Shown here: in pieces, positions 51,741-60,551 of the stretch
How positions within the stretch are numbered: the first letter of the stretch is position 1
Layout: the number at the start of each line of letters is the position of its first letter
NCBI GenBank assembly: GCA_044463125.1
Contig: JBIQMS010000028.1
Location: forward strand, 1-64,000
Direction: 5' to 3'
From: CAYMZZ01 sp044463125
GTDB taxonomy: Bacteria > Bacteroidota > Bacteroidia > Chitinophagales > Chitinophagaceae
DNA: 64,000 nucleotides
Notes under the pieces: model-generated
Databases searched by the model: none
The model's input: the letters and a program-made list of their open reading frames with translations, nothing else
Told to the model about the DNA's origin: nothing
Program-made: the position numbers and the translations under genes

Positions 51741-53155
51741 AGGTCAAAAATTTTGCCGGCATTGAGAATATTGTGTGGATCAAATGTTTTCTTGATACCC
51801 CGCATCAGTTCCAATTGTACCGGATCGAAAGCGATATCCATATAGGGCTTCTGAATCAGCCCTACTCCATGTTCGCCACTTAGCGTTCCCCCCAGGCTTT
51901 TCACGAGCTGGAAAAGAGCGCGAAGGTCTTCGGTCATAGCCGCATCGCCATAGCTATTGGGTGTGCCCTCTTTTTTTATGCGGATATGCAGGTTGCCGTC
52001 GCCGGCATGCCCATAGCATACGGCATGAAAGCCTCGTTCACGCCCCAGTTCTTTCACGCCCCGGATCAACGCCGGCAATTCCGCTCGAGGTACCACGGTA
52101 TCTTCTTCAATGGTATAGCCGGCCAGCTTCACCGCTTCGGCCGTGCGTCGGCGCAATTTCCAGAGTTCTGTTTTTTGCTGGGCATCGTCGGCGAAAAAGA
52201 TTTCGCCCGCATCAAACTGCTCCATCAGTCCGGCAATCTGCTCCATTTCCTGCATCAGCAAATCCATATTGCTCCCATCCACTTCTATCAACAGGTGTGC
52301 TTCTATATCATCGGTAAGGGGTAAGGCAGTATGCTCCACCATCTGGCTGGTAATGAGCAGGGCATCAATCTCCACCAGCTCAAGGCCGGAGGGTGTAAAA
52401 CCCGCACGAAAAATGGCGCTCACGGCTTCGCTGGCATTTTCCAACGAACGAAAAGGCACCAACATCAGCAGATCATATTTCGGAAGAGGAATCAGACGCA
52501 AAACTATTTTGGTAACGATACCCAGGGTGCCCTCGCTACCCACCACCAAATGCGTGAGATTATAGCCGGTGGAATTCTTCAGCACATTAGCTCCTGTCCA
52601 AATGATATCGCCAGTAGGCAATACCAGCTCCAGGTTCAGCACATAATCGCGCACCACCCCATACTTCACCGCTTTGGGGCCTCCACTATTGGCAGAAATA
52701 TTGCCGCCGATAAAACAGGATCCACGGCTGCTGGGATCGGGGGGATAAAATAACCCCTTCTCCTTTACCGCATCCTGCAATACTTCGGTAATTACACCCG
52801 GCTCGGTCGTTACCTGCAGATTCCGTTCATCAATTTGCAGTATGCGGTTCATGCGCTCCATCGACAGCAGCACACCACCAAATTGGGGCAGGGCGCCGCC
52901 AGCCAGTCCTGTTCCTGCTCCGCGTGGAGTAACGGGTATCCGGTGATGATGACAAATGCGCATGATGGCGCTGATCTGCTCAGCAGTTTCCGGCTTAATA
53001 ACCACATCGGGCAAAAAGAGAAGGGTTTCCGTTTCGTCATGCCCATACTGGCGCAGGGTTTCTTCGGCGACATGCACATAAGCATCACCCACTATTTGCC
53101 GAAACTGGCTTAGCAAAGTTTCATTCAGGGACACGTGCTCGAGGGTTGCGTTCAT
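51737..53155 (-). CDS. FAD-linked oxidase, GlcD/lactate dehydrogenase type
   Basis: 472 residues. Soluble flavoprotein of the glycolate oxidase / D-lactate dehydrogenase family. The FAD-binding PCMH motif TPRGAGTGLAGGALPQFGGV is at about 75-94, with PPDPSSRGSCFIGGNISANS in the FAD domain. C-terminal signatures: CYGHAGDGNLHIRI and SLGGTLSGEHGVGLIQK. The oxidised substrate is not determined; no glcE/glcF follow, which argues against classical glycolate oxidase. A heptad element lies upstream, before the PorP gene. Confidence 0.92.
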   Translation of the reverse strand: MNATLEHVSLNETLLSQFRQIVGDAYVHVAEETLRQYGHDETETLLFLPDVVIKPETAEQISAIMRICHHHRIPVTPRGAGTGLAGGALPQFGGVLLSMERMNRILQIDERNLQVTTEPGVITEVLQDAVKEKGLFYPPDPSSRGSCFIGGNISANSGGPKAVKYGVVRDYVLNLELVLPTGDIIWTGANVLKNSTGYNLTHLVVGSEGTLGIVTKIVLRLIPLPKYDLLMLVPFRSLENASEAVSAIFRAGFTPSGLELVEIDALLITSQMVEHTALPLTDDIEAHLLIEVDGSNMDLLMQEMEQIAGLMEQFDAGEIFFADDAQQKTELWKLRRRTAEAVKLAGYTIEEDTVVPRAELPALIRGVKELGRERGFHAVCYGHAGDGNLHIRIKKEGTPNSYGDAAMTEDLRALFQLVKSLGGTLSGEHGVGLIQKPYMDIAFDPVQLELMRGIKKTFDPHNILNAGKIFDL

Positions 53156-53175
53156 GAATGCGAAAATAAGGAGAA

Positions 53176-53468
53176 GTATTACGTATTACGTTATACGTTG
53201 TACGTTTTAGGTTTGGTTTAAGGTTTAAAGTTTAAAGTCCTGTAATGGTTTACAAAAGTATCATCGTAACTCTTTGGGAAATGGTTGATCTTCGTCCAAC
53301 ATCTTCAAAGCTCAGGAGGTTTCCCGCAGATCATCGCTGATTTTGGCGCAGATAACCGCAGATATTTATGCTAAGACAACCTTCCAGCCTCTGTGGACCA
53401 TGCAGAAGCGCTATAAACCCACGACTTGAAACCAAACGTAAAACGTACTACGTAAAACGTATAACGTC
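53176..53468. repeat. Heptad element between the PorP and GlcD-type genes
   Basis: The GlcD-side arm has ACGTATT, ACGTTAT, ACGTTGT, ACGTTTT words (53179-53208), then AGGTTTG, GTTTAAG, GTTTAAA, GTTTAAA (to 53238). The PorP-side arm has ACGTAAA, ACGTACT, ACGTAAA, ACGTATA, ACGTCAA words (about 53436-53468) that run into the PorP stop codon. CGCAGAT words (53321-53365) sit in the spacer. The PorP-side inner TTTAGGG words are absent or lost. No gene is seen in this 311-bp gap. Confidence 0.9.
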
Positions 53469-54501
53469 AATACAGCTTAAACGTCGGACACCTCGCCTCC
53501 CTCGGCGTTCCTTTGTATTGATCAAAGATGCCGGTTTTTATGAGCGAGAACTCATAGGCACCCCGGCTATTGTTGTAGTTGCGAAGGGTAGATACCGTAG
53601 CGTCGTAGGTGAATGTGAAAACCATGTCTTTATGGCCCAGGCCTACCATAGGGATAAATGCGTCGGAACTGCGATAGTAGAGTCCGCCGATGAGTACATT
53701 GGTACCATCGCCGGAAAGATTATAATGTGCGTTCATGCCAATCAACCATTCGTAGGATTTGGCCTGCAGGGAAAAATAGGAATTGGGATTAAAGATCCAC
53801 TGATCGTTGAGTTTGAAACTGCCATTGATAAATGCTGTATGCCGCATGGGTATGCGATTGTCCACATCTACTTTTTCACCAAAGAAGGTTTCTCTTGCCC
53901 GGTTGATATGCATGGTGGAAAAACCGGCATTGAAATAGGTATTTTCATCCGGGAAATAGGCATAGTTGATGCCGGCCTGAATATCGAGATAGCTGATATT
54001 GGTGCGATCGAGCTGTGGCGCCTGGCCAATATTATGGGAGTCAAAAAACTCACCGTTCCATTGCGAAGGGAAAGTAAGATTGGTGGTATTGATGCGCTTG
54101 TTGGCAATACCCACATTAAATCCCATACTGAGCAAGCTTCCATAGCCAATCAACTGGTGATAAGCCACTGAGCCGTACACTTTAGTGGAAGTGAGATTTC
54201 CACTACCCGCCACATCGCGAAGAATAACACCGCCAATACCCATCCAACTATTTTCACGTTGCACCACCTGCGCATCGGCAAAGGCGCTCATGGTTTTATA
54301 AGGCACGGACATGATCGATGACCACTGGTTGCGGTAATTGATACCAAGGCGATAATCCCCTTCGGGCATAAACCCAGTATTCGCGGGATTGGTAACCAAA
54401 GGCGAATTCATGAACTGCGAAAAATGCAGATCCTGCGCGGCAACCATGCCTGCAAAAAGCAGGGCGCCCATCCAGCTTGCTATGTGTTTTCCGCATCGCA
54501 T
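53467..54501 (-). CDS. PorP/SprF-family membrane protein, T9SS adhesin partner
   Basis: 344 residues. The signal peptide is followed by AQDLHFSQFMNSPLVTNPAN, the family hallmark. Barrel-like strands continue (YRLGINYRNQWSSIMSVPYK, SMGFNVGIANKRI, GLGHKDMVFTFTYDATVS). PorP/SprF proteins sit in the outer membrane next to a T9SS-secreted partner, and here the PKD adhesin ends 10 bp upstream. Start ATG 54501; a TTG two codons before it is less likely. The C-terminus lies inside an ACGT-type repeat arm. Confidence 0.93.
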   Translation of the reverse strand: MRCGKHIASWMGALLFAGMVAAQDLHFSQFMNSPLVTNPANTGFMPEGDYRLGINYRNQWSSIMSVPYKTMSAFADAQVVQRENSWMGIGGVILRDVAGSGNLTSTKVYGSVAYHQLIGYGSLLSMGFNVGIANKRINTTNLTFPSQWNGEFFDSHNIGQAPQLDRTNISYLDIQAGINYAYFPDENTYFNAGFSTMHINRARETFFGEKVDVDNRIPMRHTAFINGSFKLNDQWIFNPNSYFSLQAKSYEWLIGMNAHYNLSGDGTNVLIGGLYYRSSDAFIPMVGLGHKDMVFTFTYDATVSTLRNYNNSRGAYEFSLIKTGIFDQYKGTPREARCPTFKLY

Positions 54502-54511
54502 ATTCAATTCG

Positions 54512-57500
54512 CTACCTTATTAACGTTATATCACCTTTTCTGGTTGTCTTTGTTCCGTCAAAAAACTCTACATCCAGTGTATAGGCATATACATCCATGG
54601 GTTGAACTACCCCTTTCACACGACCATCCCAACCTTCGAGGGGATTATTGGTTTCAAATACTTTTTGTCCCCAGCGGTTCCAGATAATGAAACGCATTTT
54701 GGCTATTCCAAATCCGCGCACCATAATAACACTGTTCACATCGCCACTCAATGGCGTGAAGGCATTGGGCACATCCAGGGCCGGCACTACGATGGTGCTA
54801 ACAGGCAGGCAAAGGGTATCGCTGCACCCCGCATTGTTAAAAGCGATCAGGCAGGCGTTAAAAGTACCCGTTGCCGAATACTGATAGGTGATATTATCTC
54901 TTGAAGTGGTTTCACGGGTATTTCCATCACCAAAATCCCAGATAAATCGCACCGCATCCGGTGAAGAAAGGTTGGTAAATACATTGGGTGTATTGGTAAT
55001 GGGTGCCGTGGGCGTATAACTGAAATTGGCTGTTGGCGTTGGCGACACCACTATCACCGAGATAGACGTATCGCGGAGATTGCAGGTATTGGGATCTGTA
55101 ACAATAAGCCTTATCTGGTAAGTACCTGGTGTGCTAAAACGGTGCGTGGGATTGGCGAGCGTTGAGAAATTGTCGGCTCCTGAGCCCGGATCACCAAAAT
55201 CCCATTCAAAACTTTGTCCGCCCGATCCTGTGTAAGTGAATACAGCATCCAGGGGTACACATCCTGCATCGGGGCCATCGAAACTGGCTTCCACATTGGC
55301 GGAAACGCGCACCACTACTTGCAGCGAATCTGGGTAGTTACAATAAGCAGTATCCGCCAGTATCAACCAGGCATTATAGGTACCCGGTGCGGCATAGCTA
55401 TGCGTTACAGGACTAAGCCCGGCGCGAACACGGGGCGAACCATCACCAAAGTCCCAAATAAAAGAGGTGTCTGTAAAGGGCCGAACGGGTAAAGTAGTGG
55501 AAAGGTTATTGAACTGGTAATTGAAAGCTTCACAGGGATCCAGCTTCACCACACTGGCCTGGAGGTCGGCTTCCAGAATGCCCACCCGGATATTCATATA
55601 AGACGTATCGCGCTGATTACAGGTGGACGGGTTGATGGCTATCAGCATCACGCTGAAAGTGCCCGGTGTCATGTACGTATGCTCTTGCCTGAATCCCTGA
55701 TTTGCGGCAGACACCGGGCCCACCTGCGGACTACCATCGCCAAAATCCCAGATATACTCCGTCGCATTTCGTATCTGGTCGGTAAACAATACGGTCAATG
55801 GCACACAGCCCGCCGTGTCGCTGGCGACACCACCGATCTGCGACTGCACATCGGCGCCCACACCTGCCAAATTAAAGGCAATCTTAATCATACCCATATT
55901 ACAGTTGGCCGATACAGGTCTCGTGGGACCCCAACTTCCGGGAGTGGTAGGGAATACCGCATTGCCGCCGCAGTTGGCGCACACCCCCTGGTAGATGACA
56001 CCATTGCGGTCGAAGCGGCTCGTGCCGCCATCCACATGATCAGTGAACCCACCATTCTGCCCAAAAAAACTCGCGTAGAGCGGCGCTGGCCCCCTGGCGT
56101 CACGCTCCAGTACAAAAAAGTAAAAATCTTGGCCATCGGTAAGACGCTGCAATGCATCTTGTGTAACGGTCAAACCCATGGTGCCTGCATTGGGATAAGG
56201 ATCCGCGGGCTGCTGGGTGGAACCACCCCAGCCGGATACATAAACGTTCTCACAGCGATCAACCAGAAAAGCTGTTGGCGAAATATTGGGTAATGCGGCA
56301 CCGGTTCCGAATCGGGTGCGATAGACATAATTGGAAAGGTCGGGTTCTAACTTTGCTATAAAGATTTTACCCCCTGCCTGCTCAAAACCGTTGGGGGGAA
56401 TATTTATGCCGGGCATATTGCCCGTCGTTTGTCCCATGATATAAGGAAAACCAAAACGGTCGAACTGAATTCCGTATACCTGATCAATAGCCGAGGTACC
56501 AATATAGGTGCTTCGAATCAGATTGGAGCCATCATTACTGATTTGCGCCACAAAACCATCAATCCTGTCCATAAAAGCCTGACCTATAGTGCCGGACTTA
56601 GGTCCGGGAAAGTTATCACTTTCCGTACCACCGGCCACATAAATATCACCAGATGGCGCTAACGACAACACATAAGCAGCATCATTGCCCGATCCTCCCA
56701 TATAGGTAGAGAATTGAGGCGTTGCCCCTGCAAGGTTCGGATCCATCTTAATGACAACGGCATCCTGCAGACCAGCATTGCTGGTCTGAAATCCGCCGGT
56801 AACGGGGAAATTGGCGGATTGGGTACTGGCCGCCACCAGAATATTTTCCTGTGCATCCAGTATTACTTCACTTCTTCCATCATCCCCATAATTCTGCTGA
56901 AGGGATTGTGCACCACTTCGGTTCGATTTAATATTCACCCCATCATTGGCCGTTCCGCCAATCATACGGGAACCAATTAATGCGGTGCCGTTTGCGTTCA
57001 ATTTGGTTATAACAATATCATAAGAACCACCTGATCCGATAGTGGGACCTGTTGTAGGATAGCGTCGGTTTGCGTCTCCTGTATTGGAATTGCTACGACC
57101 CGCAATTATAAGATTACCGTTCGCGTCCGCAATCAGACTATGGGGTTGCTCATTGCCCGCGCCTCCCAGGTAAGTGGCATAAATGCGCGTGCTGCCGTTG
57201 GGGGAGAGGCGAATAATGCCAATATCGCAGGGACGTTCACCGGTGGCATTGGTGCCACCCTGGTAGCTGGTTTGAAATGCGCCGGGCGAAACGGGAAAAC
57301 TTCCTCCCGCCGTTTCAAAAACAATGCCCCCGCCATAAAAACTTCCATCTGGACCATAGGTAGCCGTAAAGCCCCAGTTATCGGCCGTACTGGCCGAAAG
57401 CGAACAGAATATTAGCGTGGGGTCAATCACCAGGGTCGCGCTGCGGTCATAATTACCGACCAGAAAACGAACGGTATTGTCCACAACAACATAGCTGCAG

Positions 57501-58177
57501 CGGATTTCTTTTCGTCCGGTAGCATCCGTTTGATAAGTATAGGGCGCTGATTCACGCCTTTCGCCGAGCGAGGTGGTTATTGCCAGTTCTTTATTCTTCA
57601 CCTGAAGCTTCTCTACCCCTTCATACTGAAGCATAATCTGATTGGGATCAGCGCCGGGGCTCACAATGATATCATACTTCAACGTACCGTTATGCGTATA
57701 GTATCGCACATCAATTCCCGGATACACATTCTTCATGGTCATGGCCTGGAAAATCTGGCATTGGCTCGCCCATTTCGAGGGATCATTTCCGAGAAAGTAA
57801 TTGTTGTATGTAACGATTTTTTTATCAGGGATCACCTGCATGCCAGAAGAGGCGTTCAGAAAATTCACATTCCAGGAATGAGACTTCAGAATGATGTTGC
57901 CTTCGGCATCACGTTGAATAAAGGAAGTGGTGGAAGGTTCATAGCGCTTACCCAGTTTTTGCAGGTAATCCCAGGTATTGGGATCATGTTGCAGAATGCT
58001 AAAACCATTTTCGCGGATAAAGATCGCCCCTGCATTTACATCAGCCCTGTATTTAACCCGTTCATCCCACTGACCTTTGTTTTCAACAAATTCAATATTG
58101 CTGAAATCCTGGCCAAAGGAAGTAGCGGATACAATCAACAGGCAAGCAATAAATATGGAGGATCTTAGGGTAGCCAT
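54512..58177 (-). CDS. Large secreted protein with SBBP-like repeats, four PKD domains and T9SS type-B tail
   Basis: 1221 residues. Signal peptide about 1-22. The N-terminal unit (IEFVENKGQWDERVKYRADV) is the DUF7948-type domain found before SBBP repeats. Beta-propeller-like repeats follow (about 270-760; ATYLGGAGNEQPHSLIADAN, STYMGGSGNDAAYVLSLAPS). Four PKD domains each carry the WDFGD motif (about 790-1125). The tail VPNAFTPLSGDVNS with WNRWGQKVF and GWDG is a type-B sorting domain. Surface adhesion or gliding is the likely context; its partner PorP gene follows 10 bp later. Confidence 0.92.
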   Translation of the reverse strand: MATLRSSIFIACLLIVSATSFGQDFSNIEFVENKGQWDERVKYRADVNAGAIFIRENGFSILQHDPNTWDYLQKLGKRYEPSTTSFIQRDAEGNIILKSHSWNVNFLNASSGMQVIPDKKIVTYNNYFLGNDPSKWASQCQIFQAMTMKNVYPGIDVRYYTHNGTLKYDIIVSPGADPNQIMLQYEGVEKLQVKNKELAITTSLGERRESAPYTYQTDATGRKEIRCSYVVVDNTVRFLVGNYDRSATLVIDPTLIFCSLSASTADNWGFTATYGPDGSFYGGGIVFETAGGSFPVSPGAFQTSYQGGTNATGERPCDIGIIRLSPNGSTRIYATYLGGAGNEQPHSLIADANGNLIIAGRSNSNTGDANRRYPTTGPTIGSGGSYDIVITKLNANGTALIGSRMIGGTANDGVNIKSNRSGAQSLQQNYGDDGRSEVILDAQENILVAASTQSANFPVTGGFQTSNAGLQDAVVIKMDPNLAGATPQFSTYMGGSGNDAAYVLSLAPSGDIYVAGGTESDNFPGPKSGTIGQAFMDRIDGFVAQISNDGSNLIRSTYIGTSAIDQVYGIQFDRFGFPYIMGQTTGNMPGINIPPNGFEQAGGKIFIAKLEPDLSNYVYRTRFGTGAALPNISPTAFLVDRCENVYVSGWGGSTQQPADPYPNAGTMGLTVTQDALQRLTDGQDFYFFVLERDARGPAPLYASFFGQNGGFTDHVDGGTSRFDRNGVIYQGVCANCGGNAVFPTTPGSWGPTRPVSANCNMGMIKIAFNLAGVGADVQSQIGGVASDTAGCVPLTVLFTDQIRNATEYIWDFGDGSPQVGPVSAANQGFRQEHTYMTPGTFSVMLIAINPSTCNQRDTSYMNIRVGILEADLQASVVKLDPCEAFNYQFNNLSTTLPVRPFTDTSFIWDFGDGSPRVRAGLSPVTHSYAAPGTYNAWLILADTAYCNYPDSLQVVVRVSANVEASFDGPDAGCVPLDAVFTYTGSGGQSFEWDFGDPGSGADNFSTLANPTHRFSTPGTYQIRLIVTDPNTCNLRDTSISVIVVSPTPTANFSYTPTAPITNTPNVFTNLSSPDAVRFIWDFGDGNTRETTSRDNITYQYSATGTFNACLIAFNNAGCSDTLCLPVSTIVVPALDVPNAFTPLSGDVNSVIMVRGFGIAKMRFIIWNRWGQKVFETNNPLEGWDGRVKGVVQPMDVYAYTLDVEFFDGTKTTRKGDITLIR

Positions 58178-58227
58178 TCGTCTATTAAATTACGTCAATA
58201 ATCCGGTAACCGGCGCAAAAACTTATG

Positions 58228-60288
58228 TTAAGAAATGCTGCTCCAACTGTTTTTACGGGCCAGTGACTGCAGGTAGGTCTTCAGCCGCAAATTTTCGGCC
58301 GAATTCAGCTCAGGGTCTGCCTGCAATATGGTTTCTACCCATTTTCGGGCATGTTCTACGAGGGGTTTATCCTGAACAATATCCGCCATACGGAATTCTA
58401 CCATACCACTCTGCCGTGTTCCTTCTATTTCTCCGGGTCCACGCAACTCCAGATCTTTCTCCGCGATTTCAAATCCATTATTCGTTTGTACCATGATCCG
58501 GATCCGCTCTCGTGCATCCTGTCCGAGTTTCGACGAAGTGAGCAAAATGCAATAGCTCTTATCCGCCCCCCTGCCTACCCTGCCCCTTAATTGATGCAAT
58601 TGGGAAAGTCCGAATTTTTCCGCGCTCTCTATCACCATCACAGAGGCATTCGGCACATTCACCCCCACTTCAATTACGGTGGTGCTCACCATAATCTGTG
58701 TATCTCCACTAACAAAGCGCTGCATGTTTTGTTCTTTCTGCTGGGCAGGTTGTTTGCCATGCACCATGCTGATCCAATAGGCCGGTTCGGGAAAATAAGT
58801 CTTCACGGTATCGTATCCCCGCATCAGGTCCTCATAGGCCAGCTTTTCACTTTCTTCTATTAAAGGAAAAATGATATAAGCCTGCCGACCCTGCGCTATT
58901 TCCGCCTTGATAAAATCCATCACACGGCTGCGGTCATTCTCCAATCGGTGAACCGTGGTTATGGGTTGCCGGCCCGGTGGCAATTCATCGATCACGCTAT
59001 AGTCCAGATCGCCATAGGCCGTCATGGCAAGGGTACGCGGAATGGGCGTAGCCGTCATCACCAGCACATGCGGTGGCAGTTCCGCCTTTTCCCAAAGCCT
59101 CGCACGCTGTGCCACACCAAAACGATGTTGCTCGTCGATGATCACGATTCCTAAACGGGCAAACTTTACCGCGTCTTCAATTACGGCATGAGTGCCAATC
59201 AGGATTTGTATTTCGCCGTTTTCCAAACCGGCCAGGATTTTTTTTCGTTCACCCGCGCGCGTGGAACCGGTAAGCAAAGCCACATTCACCGGCAATTCAC
59301 TCAGTTGCCCGCTAATGGTTTGATAATGCTGTTTGCTCAATATTTCCGTGGGTGCCATCAGGCAGGCCTGGTAGCCATTATCAATGGCCAGTAGCATGGT
59401 GAGCAGAGCCACCATGGTCTTACCACTTCCCACATCGCCCTGCAAAAGCCGATTCATTTGCTTTCCCGATCCGGTATCGTTTCTTATTTCACGTATCACC
59501 CTTTTTTGCGCGCCGGTGAGCTCAAAGGGCAAATGATTTTTGTAGAATTCATTGAATAGTTCACCCACTTTATCAAACACAACGCCTTTTGAAAAACGGT
59601 GCCGCGCGGCCCTTCTCAAGTTCATGCGCATCTGCGCCATAAATATTTCCTCGAACTTGATGCGCTCTACCGCCTGCTTATAGGCCTCCATGCTGGCAGG
59701 AAAATGAATTTGTTGAAGGGCTTTGAACCGGCTCAGGAATCCGGATTGTTGCAGCAGCGGTTCGGGGAGGTTCTCTGATAAATCCGCTTCTTTCAATTGC
59801 TGAAAAAGGGCTTCGGATAAGCGCGCCAGTTGCCGTCCTCCCAGCCCCCTCGTCCGCAATTTTTCCGTGCTTGGATACACGGGCTCCAGATGGGGTTTGC
59901 CATCCTGTTTCAGGGGCGACCAAACCTCTATTTCCGGATGCACAATCTGCGCCTGCCCACTGAAAAAACCAACCTTTCCATACACCAGGTAGGATTGTCC
60001 CACCGAAAGATTTTTCTGAAACCAGGTCACGCCCTGAAACCAGACCAGGTCGAGCAAGCCCGTCTGGTCGCGCAACTTGCCCACCAGCCGCCGTGCCCTT
60101 TTTTCACCCACCTGCTCCAGGCTAATGAGGGTACCCGATACCTGAATGATATCCGTGCCGGGGTGGATGGAATTAATCGGGCTCACACGGGTCTTGTCCA
60201 CATGGCGGTAAGGATAGTGAAAAAGCAGGTCGCGAAAACTATGGATAGAAAGTTCCTTGCGAAGCAGATCAGCCCGCTGGGGGCCCAC
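58228..60288 (-). CDS. recG: ATP-dependent DNA helicase RecG, start codon unusual
   Basis: 686 residues from GTG at 60288. RecG remodels stalled forks and Holliday junctions. Visible: wedge domain at about 1-170, Walker A GDVGSGKTMVAL, DEQHRFG, TATPIPRTLA, QLRGRVGRG and a C-terminal helical part. The reading frame continues upstream through LDSPIEYLKGVGPQRADLL, which matches the usual RecG N-terminus, but holds only ATA (60321) and ATT (60339) before a stop at 60351. Either GTG at 60288 is used and loses about ten conserved residues, or a rare start is used. The gap 60352-60551 to the next gene shows nothing else notable. Confidence 0.93.
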   Translation of the reverse strand: MGPQRADLLRKELSIHSFRDLLFHYPYRHVDKTRVSPINSIHPGTDIIQVSGTLISLEQVGEKRARRLVGKLRDQTGLLDLVWFQGVTWFQKNLSVGQSYLVYGKVGFFSGQAQIVHPEIEVWSPLKQDGKPHLEPVYPSTEKLRTRGLGGRQLARLSEALFQQLKEADLSENLPEPLLQQSGFLSRFKALQQIHFPASMEAYKQAVERIKFEEIFMAQMRMNLRRAARHRFSKGVVFDKVGELFNEFYKNHLPFELTGAQKRVIREIRNDTGSGKQMNRLLQGDVGSGKTMVALLTMLLAIDNGYQACLMAPTEILSKQHYQTISGQLSELPVNVALLTGSTRAGERKKILAGLENGEIQILIGTHAVIEDAVKFARLGIVIIDEQHRFGVAQRARLWEKAELPPHVLVMTATPIPRTLAMTAYGDLDYSVIDELPPGRQPITTVHRLENDRSRVMDFIKAEIAQGRQAYIIFPLIEESEKLAYEDLMRGYDTVKTYFPEPAYWISMVHGKQPAQQKEQNMQRFVSGDTQIMVSTTVIEVGVNVPNASVMVIESAEKFGLSQLHQLRGRVGRGADKSYCILLTSSKLGQDARERIRIMVQTNNGFEIAEKDLELRGPGEIEGTRQSGMVEFRMADIVQDKPLVEHARKWVETILQADPELNSAENLRLKTYLQSLARKNSWSSIS

Positions 60289-60551
60289 GCCCTTGAGATA
60301 CTCAATTGGGCTGTCTAATATGGTATGGCTTAAGGAAATAGCGCTTTTTTACAAAAATAGCGGCTGCGACCCAGCCCTCCAGCGCTGCTTACCGATGATT
60401 TACCGGTGCAACCCGTTTTTTTTCCCGCTTTTTTGCCATTAAACAGATTGGATTGGTTGAAAATGCAGCTTTTACACAATAAAAAAAATCTTGCATGCGT
60501 ATTATCTCTGTCGTATTTTGGCCATACCACCAAACCTTCGAAAAAACCACC

